DNA of 64,000 nt from Thiosulfatimonas sediminis. GTDB taxonomy: Bacteria; Pseudomonadota; Gammaproteobacteria; Thiomicrospirales; Thiomicrospiraceae. Below are positions 26,943-36,371 of the stretch, piece by piece (position 1 is the first letter of the stretch; the number at the start of each line of letters is the position of its first letter). The notes below the pieces were generated by a model. It was not told where the DNA came from. It saw only the letters and a list, made by a program, of their open reading frames with translations, and did not search any database. The translations under genes were made by a program, and so were the position numbers. The stretch covers positions 2,542,001-2,606,000 of the forward strand of contig NZ_AP021889.1 of assembly GCF_011398355.1 (NCBI RefSeq), in the 5' to 3' direction.

Positions 26943-28849
26943 TAAGGCCAGAAACTGGTAAAGGTGGCACTGGCTAGTCGATCGCGCATCCACTGCAGTT
27001 TCGCTTTTGAACGGCAAGGTATGCGAAGTACTTTTTCCTCATCAGTAGCACCATCGGCCACGATTTTCTCACGATACAAGTCAGGGCGTTGACCGTCTTC
27101 GTCTGTGTCAGACGCTAACCAAATGGGGGCTAACTGCGCAGCCAGAACAGTATTAAGTTCAACCAACAAAGCCTTGCTATTTGATGTAGTCAGTTTGTCG
27201 GTATCGCCTTCGATACGCGGCAGAACCTTACACATCATAAAGTCGTCCCACACCGCTTTTAGGGTTAAGTCATCTTGTGGTTGGCTGCTGGCCACTGCGA
27301 GGAGCAGCTCATTGAGCGCACGAAACGCCAACTCAAACGGTGTATTTTTTAGCACTGTTTTGACGGCCGATAAAAACGCAACGGTTTTAGTGCCATCCAC
27401 ATCAAAGGTATTGGCTAAATCCGCTTTGCTGGCGTTTGACCAAATGGGATAACTAAGGCGCTTATTACGACTGGTAGGAGTGAAAAAGTCGTCATAGTCG
27501 TTCGGGAAAAACGCGCCAAAATCAAAACTCAGCGCACGGTCAATCACCTTGCGCGAAAAGCCATGCGTGGTTTCATCCATATTCACCGTGCCCGCAACCA
27601 GAAGGTTGAACGGAATACCCAAACCATATTGGCAAATATGTGCCCACAGCTCGTCGTATTGCGCACCCTCAAAGCCTAGCGCTTCACGCAGCTTTTCTTT
27701 GTCCGCGACTGCTTTAATCGTGGCAGGTTTTAATAAGGCATCACTGCTGTAGGTAAAGCTATTATCCGTCCAGCGCCATTCGCGAGTCTCAAGCACCGAC
27801 AAATAATCAGCAAAATATTGCTCAACAGGGGCAAGGTTCATTTCATCCAAGCACAGCCAGTAAGGCAACACCTGCTCAAGTGCATCTCGTTCGCCTGTTA
27901 CTACTAAACACTCGCCTTGATCTTCGCTCTCTTGCACTTCAATGGTTAAACCGCTATCAGCAATGGCACGCCAAGCTTTGGCGATAAACTGCAATACGTC
28001 CGTGGTGATGTATTCGGCAGAGCCATTTAAGCGCGAAATATAACCAAGCAAATCGCTCGGCTCATGCCAGTCGGGGCGCACCGAGGTTAAACAATAGGTT
28101 TCAGTAAACTGGCCTGAGGTTTTTGCTTGCTCACGCACAAAACGTGTTTTACCTGTGCCTGAGATACCAGCTAGCAGGAGAAAGGGTTTGGACAGAATGA
28201 CACCTTGAATAGTAAGTGGCTCTTTTATTGGCTTGCTCTCACTATAATTTTCTTTCTCTAATAATGGCTCAAAATCAAATTCTTCTATGTCTTTGTATAT
28301 TTTTAATAATTCTTGAAGGTCCGCTATTAATTCGTCGCTTTCTGGAAGATTAGAGCTGCTATAAAATTTTGCTGAAATACTTGGCTTTTCATATGACTTT
28401 CCAAGAGCTGTTTCCGCCTTCAAGTCAATTTCTTGTACGCCCCAGCTTTTTAACCTAGGAAACTGTGCTAGTAATATATCCTTTATATCGCTAGCTCTTT
28501 TTTCAGCTCTTTTCTTCCCTAAGTTTTTGGTCGGTATCGTAGTTCCTTGGTTCAAAGAAAGGTAGAAACCTGAACCATCTGCGTTAAACAGATAAACCGG
28601 ATAAATTCCATCTTGTGTAGTTGTAGTGATTTTTGGATTAAGAATAGATAGCCAAGGGACGTTTGCCCAATTTCCAGCCCCAACACTAGCTTTAATCTCA
28701 AATGAATCGAAGTCTCGTTTTACTAATCGTTCGATTTCATCTTTTAAATCTTGGCGAAAAAGATTTGCAATCGGATGCCCTGTAAATTGCTCTTCTGTTG
28801 CTTGCGCCCAGCCATTAACAAATTTGCCCAACTTATCTTTTAGACTCAT
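26943..28849 (-). CDS. McrB-like AAA+ motor with N-terminal MrcB_N (DUF3578) domain
   Basis: About 635 residues. Residues 15-140 match the MrcB_N modified-DNA recognition domain (WLSILNPKITTTTQDGIYPVYLF, SGFYLSLNQG). The AAA+ domain has Walker A AGISGTGKT (227-235), Walker B LCLDEMN (332-338) and the McrB-type VNMDETTHGFSRKVIDRA (422-439) with its Arg finger. The ATG at 28849 has AAGGAT close upstream; a TTG 18 bases earlier is less likely. It precedes the nuclease-subunit gene in the same operon. The end coordinate includes the stop near 26942. Confidence 0.85.
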
Positions 28850-28892
28850 AACTATCCTTAAATTCAAACCAGCACTAAAAAGTTCGCGTGTA

Positions 28893-29174
28893 TTAAAAAA
28901 TGCTCTTTGATGGAGTGCTATTATTCGATTTCACCAATTGAACGATACCTGCGCCTTCTAATATGTTAAGTGTTCTCGTCACATTACTGATCACTCGACC
29001 GGTAAGCGCGGCCAGCTCTGTCACCGATTGCGGCTGTGCTCGGCAATCACTTTTAACAACTTCTGGTTTTCTTTTCGACAGCACATTGGCCACCGATTCC
29101 AGCGGGTCAAACCAGATATCGATGGAGTAATGTGAATCTGGGGTTTGCCCTTTAATTCCAATTACACAGCCAGC
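28893..29174 (-). pseudogene. Truncated HTH regulator (HVO_A0114-like)
   Basis: The frame reads IWFDPLESVANVLSKRKPEV, then PQSVTELAALTGRVISNVTRTLNILEGAGIVQLVK, which is the winged-helix core of a small regulator family often paired with toxins. No ATG start is available; the frame extends back to about 29174 without a good start (a GTG at 29093 would give only 66 residues). The usual C-terminal end after the wing is replaced by STPSKSIF. It looks decayed at both ends. It lies just upstream of the McrB-like gene. Confidence 0.55.
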
Positions 29175-29237
29175 GCCAAGGCGTGCTTAAAACAGCGTTT
29201 GGCCATTCAAAAGACTGTACGCTTATACATAGGCCGC

Positions 29238-29483
29238 TTATGTTATCAATCGCTGATATTGGTGCAAGGTTATTTTCCCTTTAAGACAATGGCAATCTCC
29301 ATGCACAGGAAGTAAACCACTACACACAACACCGATACGGTGAGTTTCAATCCACTGGTCGATATCGCTTTCTAACCAGCCCACGGCACGCCCACCAATG
29401 CGAATGGAACGGGGAAATTCAGCGGTTATAGGTCTACACAAAGTGACTTCATAGGTGACAATTTGTAGACCTGAATGCGGCAT
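29238..29483 (-). pseudogene. AlpA-type regulator remnant
   Basis: EFPRSIRIGGRAVGWLESDIDQWIETHR is the C-terminal half of the AlpA/phage excisionase-like family. The preceding residues (TLCRPITA) resemble the STLYRLIAAG part of the HTH, but the first helix (normally RLPEVxxxTGLS) is missing, and the C-terminal tail is unrelated. AlpA proteins control prophage-like integrases, so this is another relic of the element that carried the island. The start is uncertain. Confidence 0.6.
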
Positions 29484-29620
29484 TCAAGCTTTCAGACAAT
29501 CCAAACTGAACGATATTTTTTGCTAACCGCATTTGACCTGTCTATAACGTTATAGTTTATCCTCATTAGTCTTCTAGTCTGTTTGAGCCAGCCACGCCAT
29601 TGTTAAAGGATGTTTTATCT

Positions 29621-30793
29621 GTGTACCGCATTTCCGAGTTAGCTGAAAAAGTCGGGCTGTCGCGCTCAACCTTGCTCTACTACGAAAAGCTAGGTTTATT
29701 GCATGGCGCTCGCCAAGCCAATGGCTATCGGCTTTACTCCGATAAAGAGGTTCAGCGGTTGCACTTGTTGCAACAACTGCAAGCGGGCGGTTTAACCCTT
29801 AAGGAATGCAAATCCTTTTTAGACAGCAAAGTGGAACGCGCGGTACTTGAAAAACGCTTACAGCAGTTGGACGAAGACATCGCTCAAAAGCAGCAAGCTC
29901 GGGACTTACTTGCCGCCTTGCTCGGTGAAGGTTCATTACGTTTTTGGCATCAACAGACCGATAAATTAGCGCCAGACGCCCATCTGGATTGGTTAAAACA
30001 GCAAGGTTTTAATGAACAACAAGTCCTGCATTTAAAATGGTTGTCGAAAGATATGAACGAACACGATCAATACATGGCCGATTTCATGACGGTATTTCAA
30101 ACCCTAGAACGCTGGGGACCCGGCTGCGATGCCGATTCGCTTAAAGCCTTATCAAGACTGCCAACAACACCCGCTAAGATTATTGATATTGGTTGCGGCA
30201 AAGGCTTTTCAACCCGTTTATTGGCAAGCCATACCCAAGCGAACATCGTGGCGGTGGATAACGAACAAAGCACGCTTGATGAATTGCGCGAACGCCTTGC
30301 CGAGATGGGATTAGATGCTCACGTGACCTTAAGCTGCGCCAGCATGACGGAACTGCCCTTTGCTCCTGAAAGTTTTGATTGCATCTGGTCGGAAGCGGCG
30401 GCTTACATAATGGGGGTCGAGCCGGCACTGAAAAAGTGGCGAGCGTTACTCAAAGACAATGGCTACATGGTCCTCAGTGACTTGGTTTGGTTGAGCGATA
30501 ATCCAAGCGCAGAAACCATTGAGTTCTGGAAAAACGAATACCCTGACATGCAAACCATCGAAACCCGTTTAACGCAAATGTGCCAAGCGGGGTTTGAAGT
30601 AATTCAGCATTTCACCCTAAGTGACCAAGCGTGGCACGACTATTACCAACCACTCAAAGCGCGAGTGGCAGAAGCAAAAACAAGCATGCCAAGTTCAAAA
30701 GCCATTGCAGATTTAGAGCAAGAAATTGCGATTTATGAACGCTACCTAGGCGAATTTGGTTACCAGCTATTTGTGCTGCGCAAAGGCTCGTGA
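29621..30793 (+). CDS. MerR-family regulator fused to a class I SAM methyltransferase
   Basis: About 390 residues. Residues 1-70 are a MerR winged HTH (YRISELAEKVGLSRSTLLYYEKLGLL, ANGYRLYSDKEVQRL), followed by a dimerisation coiled coil to about 125. From about 180 a Rossmann methyltransferase appears with motif I IIDIGCGKGFSTRLLA, an acidic end of strand 2 (VAVDNEQ), and ELPFAPESFDCIWSEAAAYIMG. There is no MerR effector-binding cysteine pattern. The GTG at 29621 fits the MerR N-terminus and has AAGGA 10 bases upstream. Function is unknown; the methyltransferase domain may sense or modify a small molecule that triggers the regulator. Confidence 0.8.
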   Translation: MYRISELAEKVGLSRSTLLYYEKLGLLHGARQANGYRLYSDKEVQRLHLLQQLQAGGLTLKECKSFLDSKVERAVLEKRLQQLDEDIAQKQQARDLLAALLGEGSLRFWHQQTDKLAPDAHLDWLKQQGFNEQQVLHLKWLSKDMNEHDQYMADFMTVFQTLERWGPGCDADSLKALSRLPTTPAKIIDIGCGKGFSTRLLASHTQANIVAVDNEQSTLDELRERLAEMGLDAHVTLSCASMTELPFAPESFDCIWSEAAAYIMGVEPALKKWRALLKDNGYMVLSDLVWLSDNPSAETIEFWKNEYPDMQTIETRLTQMCQAGFEVIQHFTLSDQAWHDYYQPLKARVAEAKTSMPSSKAIADLEQEIAIYERYLGEFGYQLFVLRKGS

Positions 30794-30805
30794 CAAGCTG
30801 TCTGA

Positions 30806-30862
30806 CATTTTTAAACGGTTTCTTTTCGCTAAGTTATTGAGTTTGTTGTGGTCTAGGTCATT
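30806..30862. repeat. Imperfect direct repeat, copy B (right of the MerR-methyltransferase gene)
   Basis: This is the partner of 24181-24237. Shared blocks include CATTTTT, GGTTT.TTTTCG and TTATTGAGTTTGTTG. The pair brackets about 6.6 kb with the restriction genes and the MerR fusion. Confidence 0.7.
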
Positions 30863-30983
30863 ATTCCAGGCACAGGCACGAAATGTAGAATAGATAATAA
30901 ACTGACTTTATAGACCCTTAACAATACACTTTGGGCAATCTTCTCACTTACGGACAAACTTGCCCAAAATCAAGGCTCTAAGA

Positions 30984-31012
30984 TTGAAATTTTCACGCTA
31001 GGCAAGTATAGT
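30984..31012 (+). promoter_or_regulatory. Putative sigma-70 promoter for the small membrane protein gene
   Basis: TTGAAA (30984-30989) and TATAGT (31007-31012) have a 17-base spacer, 46 bases before the ATG at 31058. Confidence 0.6.
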
Positions 31013-31057
31013 TTCGCTGTTACAAATCATCCTAATGTTTACTGAGGCGCGGGAATT

Positions 31058-31273
31058 ATGAGTGACTTAACAAAAATGCTACTGGTTTTGGTCATAACCG
31101 TAGTGATTCCATTAGCCGTTCTACTTGGCATTTGGGCAGACATTCTGCCACAAGCTTTGCAAGTAGCTATCGGTCTTGCAGGCGTTATTTTAACGATTGC
31201 TTATATCGTAGGTGGCAACCTTTTGCTTATGTGGGGCGACATTAAATCGGGTCGTTACTCCAAAAAATCTTAA
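31058..31273 (+). CDS. Small two-helix membrane protein of unknown function
   Basis: This 71-residue protein has two hydrophobic segments (about residues 7-27 and 32-58) and a basic C-terminus (IKSGRYSKKS), which predicts an inner-membrane hairpin with the tail in the cytoplasm. I do not recognise the family. A promoter, an own start context (GCGCGGGAATT) and an intrinsic terminator downstream show that it is an independent expressed gene. It marks the return to ordinary chromosome after the island. Confidence 0.7.
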   Translation: MSDLTKMLLVLVITVVIPLAVLLGIWADILPQALQVAIGLAGVILTIAYIVGGNLLLMWGDIKSGRYSKKS

Positions 31274-31598
31274 GTACTGTTTGGTTCCACCCTCAAAACC
31301 CGGCTCTGCCGGGTTTTTTATTGGTTCAGAAAGCCAACTAAATCCAATTATCATTTCCCCCCTCTAACCAAAAAGCGCACTGGACTGTCGCAACAAAAGC
31401 CGCCATAGACAAAAGATAAAACGCTATAATTAGCGGCAATTTACATCCTTTTAATTTGGCTGAAATATTCAACAAATCTTAAGAAATCACCGAAGCTGTC
31501 CAAACGGCTTCAGCAAGACGTATTCGGTGTCTCGCAATAACATCGATATACAGTAGTCCGTTCTATGTCGGCAGACGCAAAGACAATTTGAGAGCAAA
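31274..31598. other. Intergenic region before mrcA
   Basis: Contains the terminator of the small membrane gene (31295-31322) and a TATAAT at 31425-31430 that may be a -10 for mrcA, with no matching -35. Nothing else is seen. Confidence 0.5.
31295..31322 (+). terminator. Intrinsic terminator of the small membrane protein gene
   Basis: AAAACCCGG / CCGGGTTTT stem with a 5-base loop and a T tract. Confidence 0.85.
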
Positions 31599-34154
31599 AT
31601 GAGTAACGATAAGCCAAATCTAAATGACAACGATATGCCATCAATGGGCTCGGCGAAGGAAATCATGGGCGAAAAACCAACAGCAACCACGACGCGTAAG
31701 CGCACCCCGGCCAAAAAAACCGCAACCAAACCCGCCGTTGCCAAAAAACCGGCTGCGCGTCGTGGTCGACCCGCTAAAAAACCTCAAAAACCGTCTTTGC
31801 TCAAACGCCTGTTTAAATATTTTTTCTGGTTTAACTTTGCAAGTTTTTTTATTGCACTGCCTTTAACAGCTGCCGGCATTTACTATCTAACCATCTACCC
31901 AACACTACCGGAAGTGAGTGAACTCAAAGAAGTCTCGTATCAAGTACCACTGCGAATTGTTACTCAAGACAACAAATTAATTACCGAAATTGGCACCAAA
32001 AAACGAGTGCCTTTGGAATATCACGAAATCCCAGAACGCATGACACAAGCGATTATTGCCGCCGAGGACGAAAACTTCTTTGAGCATGGTGGCGTCGATT
32101 TCAAAGGGCTAGCGCGTGCGGTTTATCACCTTGTCAGCACCGGCGAAAAACGCTCTGGCGGCTCGACCATCACCATGCAGGTGGCGCGTAACTTCTACTT
32201 AACCAAAGAGAAAACCTTTTTACGCAAACTCAACGAAATAGTCTTGTCGTACAAAATCGAACATGAACTTTCCAAACAAGAAATCATGGCGTTGTACCTC
32301 AATAAAATCTTTTTAGGCTATCGTTCTTACGGCGTTGCCGCAGCGGCACAAACCTATTATGGCAAACCCCTAAGCGATCTTGATATCAATGAATATGCGA
32401 TGATTGCCGGTCTACCAAAAGCGCCATCCGCATACAACCCTATCCGCAATGCGCAGCGTGCAAAACTGCGTCGCGATTATGTATTGCGTCGTATGCAAGA
32501 GCTGAATTTCATCACAACACAAGAGATGCAAACCGCTTTGGCGGTCGAAGTCCACAGCAAACTATACGGTCCAGTCATTGAAGTAGAAGCGGATTATGTT
32601 GCCGAAGAAGCACGTGCTTTTGCTTTAGAACGCTTTGGCGAAGAAGCGTTGCAAAACGGACTGACCATTGTTACCACCTTAGAAAGCGGCCTACAACAAC
32701 GCGCTACCGCGGCAGTGCGTGACGGTTTACAAGATTACGAACGCCGTCACGGTTATCGCGGTGCTATTAAGAATATTGACTCTGGCTTATTACAAGATCG
32801 TGATGCACTGCTCAACGAGATGCAAGAGATCAATAATTATGGCGATTTACTCGTCGCTGCGGTCACCGGGTTTAACAAAGGTGTGCCGCAAATCTTGATT
32901 GAAAACGGTGACAAAGCCGAGCTGCAATTCGCCGATATGGCATGGGCCGCACCGTATATCAACGTCAACAGCAAAAAAAGCGCCCCAAAATCGGCGGCTG
33001 ACGTGGTGCAAGTCGGAGATCTGATTTATGTCCAAAAACAGGATAAACGCTGGCAACTTGCACAAGATCCACTGGCCGAATCCGCACTGATTTCACTGGA
33101 CAGCAACAGCGGCCGCGTCTTGGCGCTGGTCGGTGGCTATGACTATTTCCGCAGCAAGTTCAACCGCGCCACCCAAGGTAAACGCCAAGTGGGTTCAAAC
33201 ATCAAACCGTTCTTATACTCTGCCGGTTTGGAGCAAGGCATGACTGCTGCCACCACAATTAACGACGCCCCCGTCGTGTTCCATGATCGCAATCTGGAAG
33301 ATTACTGGCGCCCAGAAAATTACTCCGGCCAATATTATGGCCCAACCCGTTTACGAAAAGCTTTGGCACTATCGCGTAACCTTGTATCAATTCGTCTAAT
33401 GCAACAAATTGGTATTAATACCGCCGTCGACTACTTTAAAAACTTCGGTTTTCCAGAAGACGAACTCAATGCCCATAAAAACCTCTCGCTCTCGCTCGGG
33501 GCGGTCGAAATGACGCCGCAACAAGTTGCGCGCGGTTATGCGACCTTCTCAAACGGCGGCTATTTAATCGAGCCTTATTTGATTGATGAAGTCCGTGATT
33601 TTAATGGCGATGTGCTCTACAAAGCGCAACCCAAAAAAGTGTGCAAAAGCGCCAATTGCCAAGGGCAAAACAATGCGCCGCGGGTGATTGAAGAACGTAA
33701 TGCTTTTATTATGAACAGCATAATGCAAGATGTTATTCGTTACGGCTCTGGAAAACGCGCTCGCGCCTTAAAACGTGAAGATATTGCCGGTAAAACTGGA
33801 ACCACAAACGATCAAAAAGACGCTTGGTTCTCAGGTTTCAATCCCAATATCACCACCACCGTATGGTTTGGTTTTGATAAACCATCGACACTCGGACGCA
33901 GCGAAGTCGGAGGGCGTGCCGCCCTGCCAATCTGGATGGATTACATGAGTTACGCGCTGCAAACACAGCCGAATCAACCACTGGATATGCCAGCGGGAAT
34001 TGTGCAGGTTCCAATCAATCAGGAAACCGGCTTAGCGGTTGCTGCAGATGCGCCTGATGCGCTCTATGAGTTCTTCCGTGAAGAGCGTGCGCCGCAAATT
34101 CCCAAAGTTTCACAACAGAAAATCGACAACCTAACACAAGAGTTATTCGATTAA
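31599..34154 (+). CDS. mrcA: Penicillin-binding protein 1A (bifunctional transglycosylase/transpeptidase)
   Basis: This 851-residue class A PBP polymerises and cross-links peptidoglycan. A 65-residue cytoplasmic tail rich in Lys, Ala, Pro and Thr, ending RRGRPAKKPQK, precedes one transmembrane helix (about 72-97). The GT51 domain shows AAEDENFFEHGGVDFKG and GGSTITMQVARNF. The transpeptidase domain has the SxxK serine in GSNIKPF, SRN, and KTGTT. Length matches PBP1A; the tail is longer than in E. coli and contains an AT-hook-like RGRP. The stop overlaps the start of the next gene by one base. Confidence 0.94.
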   Translation: MSNDKPNLNDNDMPSMGSAKEIMGEKPTATTTRKRTPAKKTATKPAVAKKPAARRGRPAKKPQKPSLLKRLFKYFFWFNFASFFIALPLTAAGIYYLTIYPTLPEVSELKEVSYQVPLRIVTQDNKLITEIGTKKRVPLEYHEIPERMTQAIIAAEDENFFEHGGVDFKGLARAVYHLVSTGEKRSGGSTITMQVARNFYLTKEKTFLRKLNEIVLSYKIEHELSKQEIMALYLNKIFLGYRSYGVAAAAQTYYGKPLSDLDINEYAMIAGLPKAPSAYNPIRNAQRAKLRRDYVLRRMQELNFITTQEMQTALAVEVHSKLYGPVIEVEADYVAEEARAFALERFGEEALQNGLTIVTTLESGLQQRATAAVRDGLQDYERRHGYRGAIKNIDSGLLQDRDALLNEMQEINNYGDLLVAAVTGFNKGVPQILIENGDKAELQFADMAWAAPYINVNSKKSAPKSAADVVQVGDLIYVQKQDKRWQLAQDPLAESALISLDSNSGRVLALVGGYDYFRSKFNRATQGKRQVGSNIKPFLYSAGLEQGMTAATTINDAPVVFHDRNLEDYWRPENYSGQYYGPTRLRKALALSRNLVSIRLMQQIGINTAVDYFKNFGFPEDELNAHKNLSLSLGAVEMTPQQVARGYATFSNGGYLIEPYLIDEVRDFNGDVLYKAQPKKVCKSANCQGQNNAPRVIEERNAFIMNSIMQDVIRYGSGKRARALKREDIAGKTGTTNDQKDAWFSGFNPNITTTVWFGFDKPSTLGRSEVGGRAALPIWMDYMSYALQTQPNQPLDMPAGIVQVPINQETGLAVAADAPDALYEFFREERAPQIPKVSQQKIDNLTQELFD

Positions 34155-35020
34155 TGAACTGGGCTGCCTTTGAAGAAAAACTGGCGCCCAGTTTAGGCGA
34201 AACACTGCACATTGAAGGCGCCAAAAGCGTGATGGGCGGCGATATTTGCAAAGCGTTTGAACTGCATACCAGTCAGGGGAAGTTCTTTTTAAAAACCCAT
34301 TCGCTAAGCTTTTACGATCTGTTTCAAGCAGAGCAATTTAATTTGCAGGCGCTGGCCGAAACAAACAGTATTGCTGTGCCTAAAGCGATCGCCAGCGGTA
34401 CGTTTGACAAACAAGCATGGTTACTGCTGGAATTTATCGACATGCACGACAGCGGCGATGATTTTCAACGCGGCCGCGACTTGGCGTTATTGCATCACCA
34501 CGTCAATGACAGCGCCAAACCCTTTGGTTGGTCACATGACAACTTTATCGGCCTCACTCCACAGCACAATACTTGGCATAGTGACTGGATCGAGTTCTAC
34601 CGCGAAATGCGCCTAAAACCGCAATTGCGTCTCGCCGCACAGCGCGGCATGGCGAATCACGTAATCGAAAAAGCTTGGCAGCTGATCGACAAAATCGAAT
34701 TTTGGTTTCGCGATTATCAACCACAAGCTTCGTTATTACACGGCGACTTATGGGGCGGCAACAGCGCTTTTAGCCGCGATGGCGACGCGCTGATTTTTGA
34801 TCCAGCTTGCTATTACGGAGACCACGAAACCGATATCGCGATGAGTGAACTTTTTGGCGGCTTTAGTGCTGCGTTTTATGCCGGTTATCAAGATGTTTTT
34901 CCGCTCGATCATGGCTACCCACAGCGCAAACCCTTGTACAACCTGTATCACTTGCTCAACCATTACAATCTGTTTGGCGGACACTATCAGCAACAGGCGG
35001 AAAGCCTAATTCAGACACTG

Positions 35021-35038
<18 letters not shown>
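34154..35038 (+). CDS. Fructosamine/ketosamine-3-kinase family protein
   Basis: This 294-residue protein is a small kinase of the FN3K family, which phosphorylates sugar adducts on protein amines so that they break down. The nucleotide-binding lysine is in KFFLKTHS, the catalytic HGDLWGGN lies near residue 198, and the metal-binding FDPACYYGDHETDIAM follows. Length is typical of bacterial members such as E. coli YniA. It starts inside the mrcA stop codon (TAATG), so translation is likely coupled. Confidence 0.9.
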
Positions 35039-35746
<708 letters not shown>

Positions 35747-35770
35747 TCTTTTACTGCTGTACAAACGAAG

Positions 35771-35798
35771 AAAGGCGCTCAATCGAGCGCCTTTTTTA
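35771..35798 (+). terminator. Intrinsic terminator of adk
   Basis: AAAGGCGCTC / GAGCGCCTTT stem, 4-base loop, T tract. Confidence 0.9.
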
Positions 35799-35993
35799 TT
35801 CCGTTTATATATCAGTAAGACAGCATTTAAGGCAGAGTACATAGGGCCCCTTAAAGAGAGGAGTTACTCAGAGTTAGCGATGGATCGGATCAGCGATTGA
35901 TCGTGTTTGAGCAAACTTGTTTGCGAGTTATCAATCGCCCGAGACAAGCGCTACTCTGAGTTCTCTGAACGACAGAGGGTGTCTTTTCTTTTG

Positions 35994-36025
35994 CTACTTT
36001 TCTTTGGACACGCAAAGAAAAGTAG
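35994..36025. repeat. Perfect 13-bp hairpin repeat
   Basis: CTACTTTTCTTTG (35994-36006) and CAAAGAAAAGTAG (36013-36025) with a 6-base loop. This type of hairpin is a common intergenic repeat in proteobacterial chromosomes. Confidence 0.75.
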
Positions 36026-36055
36026 AAAGAGAAAGCTTTTAAAAGAATTGAATTT

Positions 36056-36370
36056 TCACAGCCAATCAGGCTGCAACAACGGCATCAACTGTAACTGCAA
36101 AGCCGCATTGGGCAATAATCCACGCAAATGCTGATAAATGGCTCGCGCTTCATTGCAGTGCACGGTCACTTCCAGCAACGTTTTGCTTTTATAACCGGAC
36201 ACCTGCTCAGTAATGCTTTCCAGCGGATAAGTGTGGGCTTGCACCGGTAAGGCAACAAACGTCAGTTCACGCTGTGGATAACTCAAAAGGGCATCCGTGA
36301 CATTATCATAAAGCTCACTATCAAACTGCAAACGAAACAGACAGTGCTCAAAAATTGGCATTGAGTTCAT
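36056..36370 (-). CDS. DUF3240 family protein
   Basis: This 104-residue protein is a small soluble protein with a GlnB-like or DUF3240 fold pattern (HCLFRLQFDSELYDNVTDALLSYP ... SGYKSKTLLEVTVHCN). DUF3240 genes regularly follow Cus/Czc-type RND pump genes, and here it starts one base after the pump gene stops, so it belongs to the operon. Its role is unknown; binding of the exported metal or regulation of the pump is possible. Confidence 0.8.
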   Translation of the reverse strand: MNSMPIFEHCLFRLQFDSELYDNVTDALLSYPQRELTFVALPVQAHTYPLESITEQVSGYKSKTLLEVTVHCNEARAIYQHLRGLLPNAALQLQLMPLLQPDWL

Positions 36371-36371
36371 C

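Larger units (their letters stand above)
35747..36055. other. Intergenic region between adk and the DUF3240 gene, with repeats
   Basis: It holds the adk terminator, a loose inverted pair (ACTCAGAGTTAGCG near 35868 and CGCTACTCTGAGT near 35949) and a perfect 13-bp hairpin (35994-36025). No gene is supported; the plus-strand frame across it is composed of the hairpin sequence. Confidence 0.6.
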
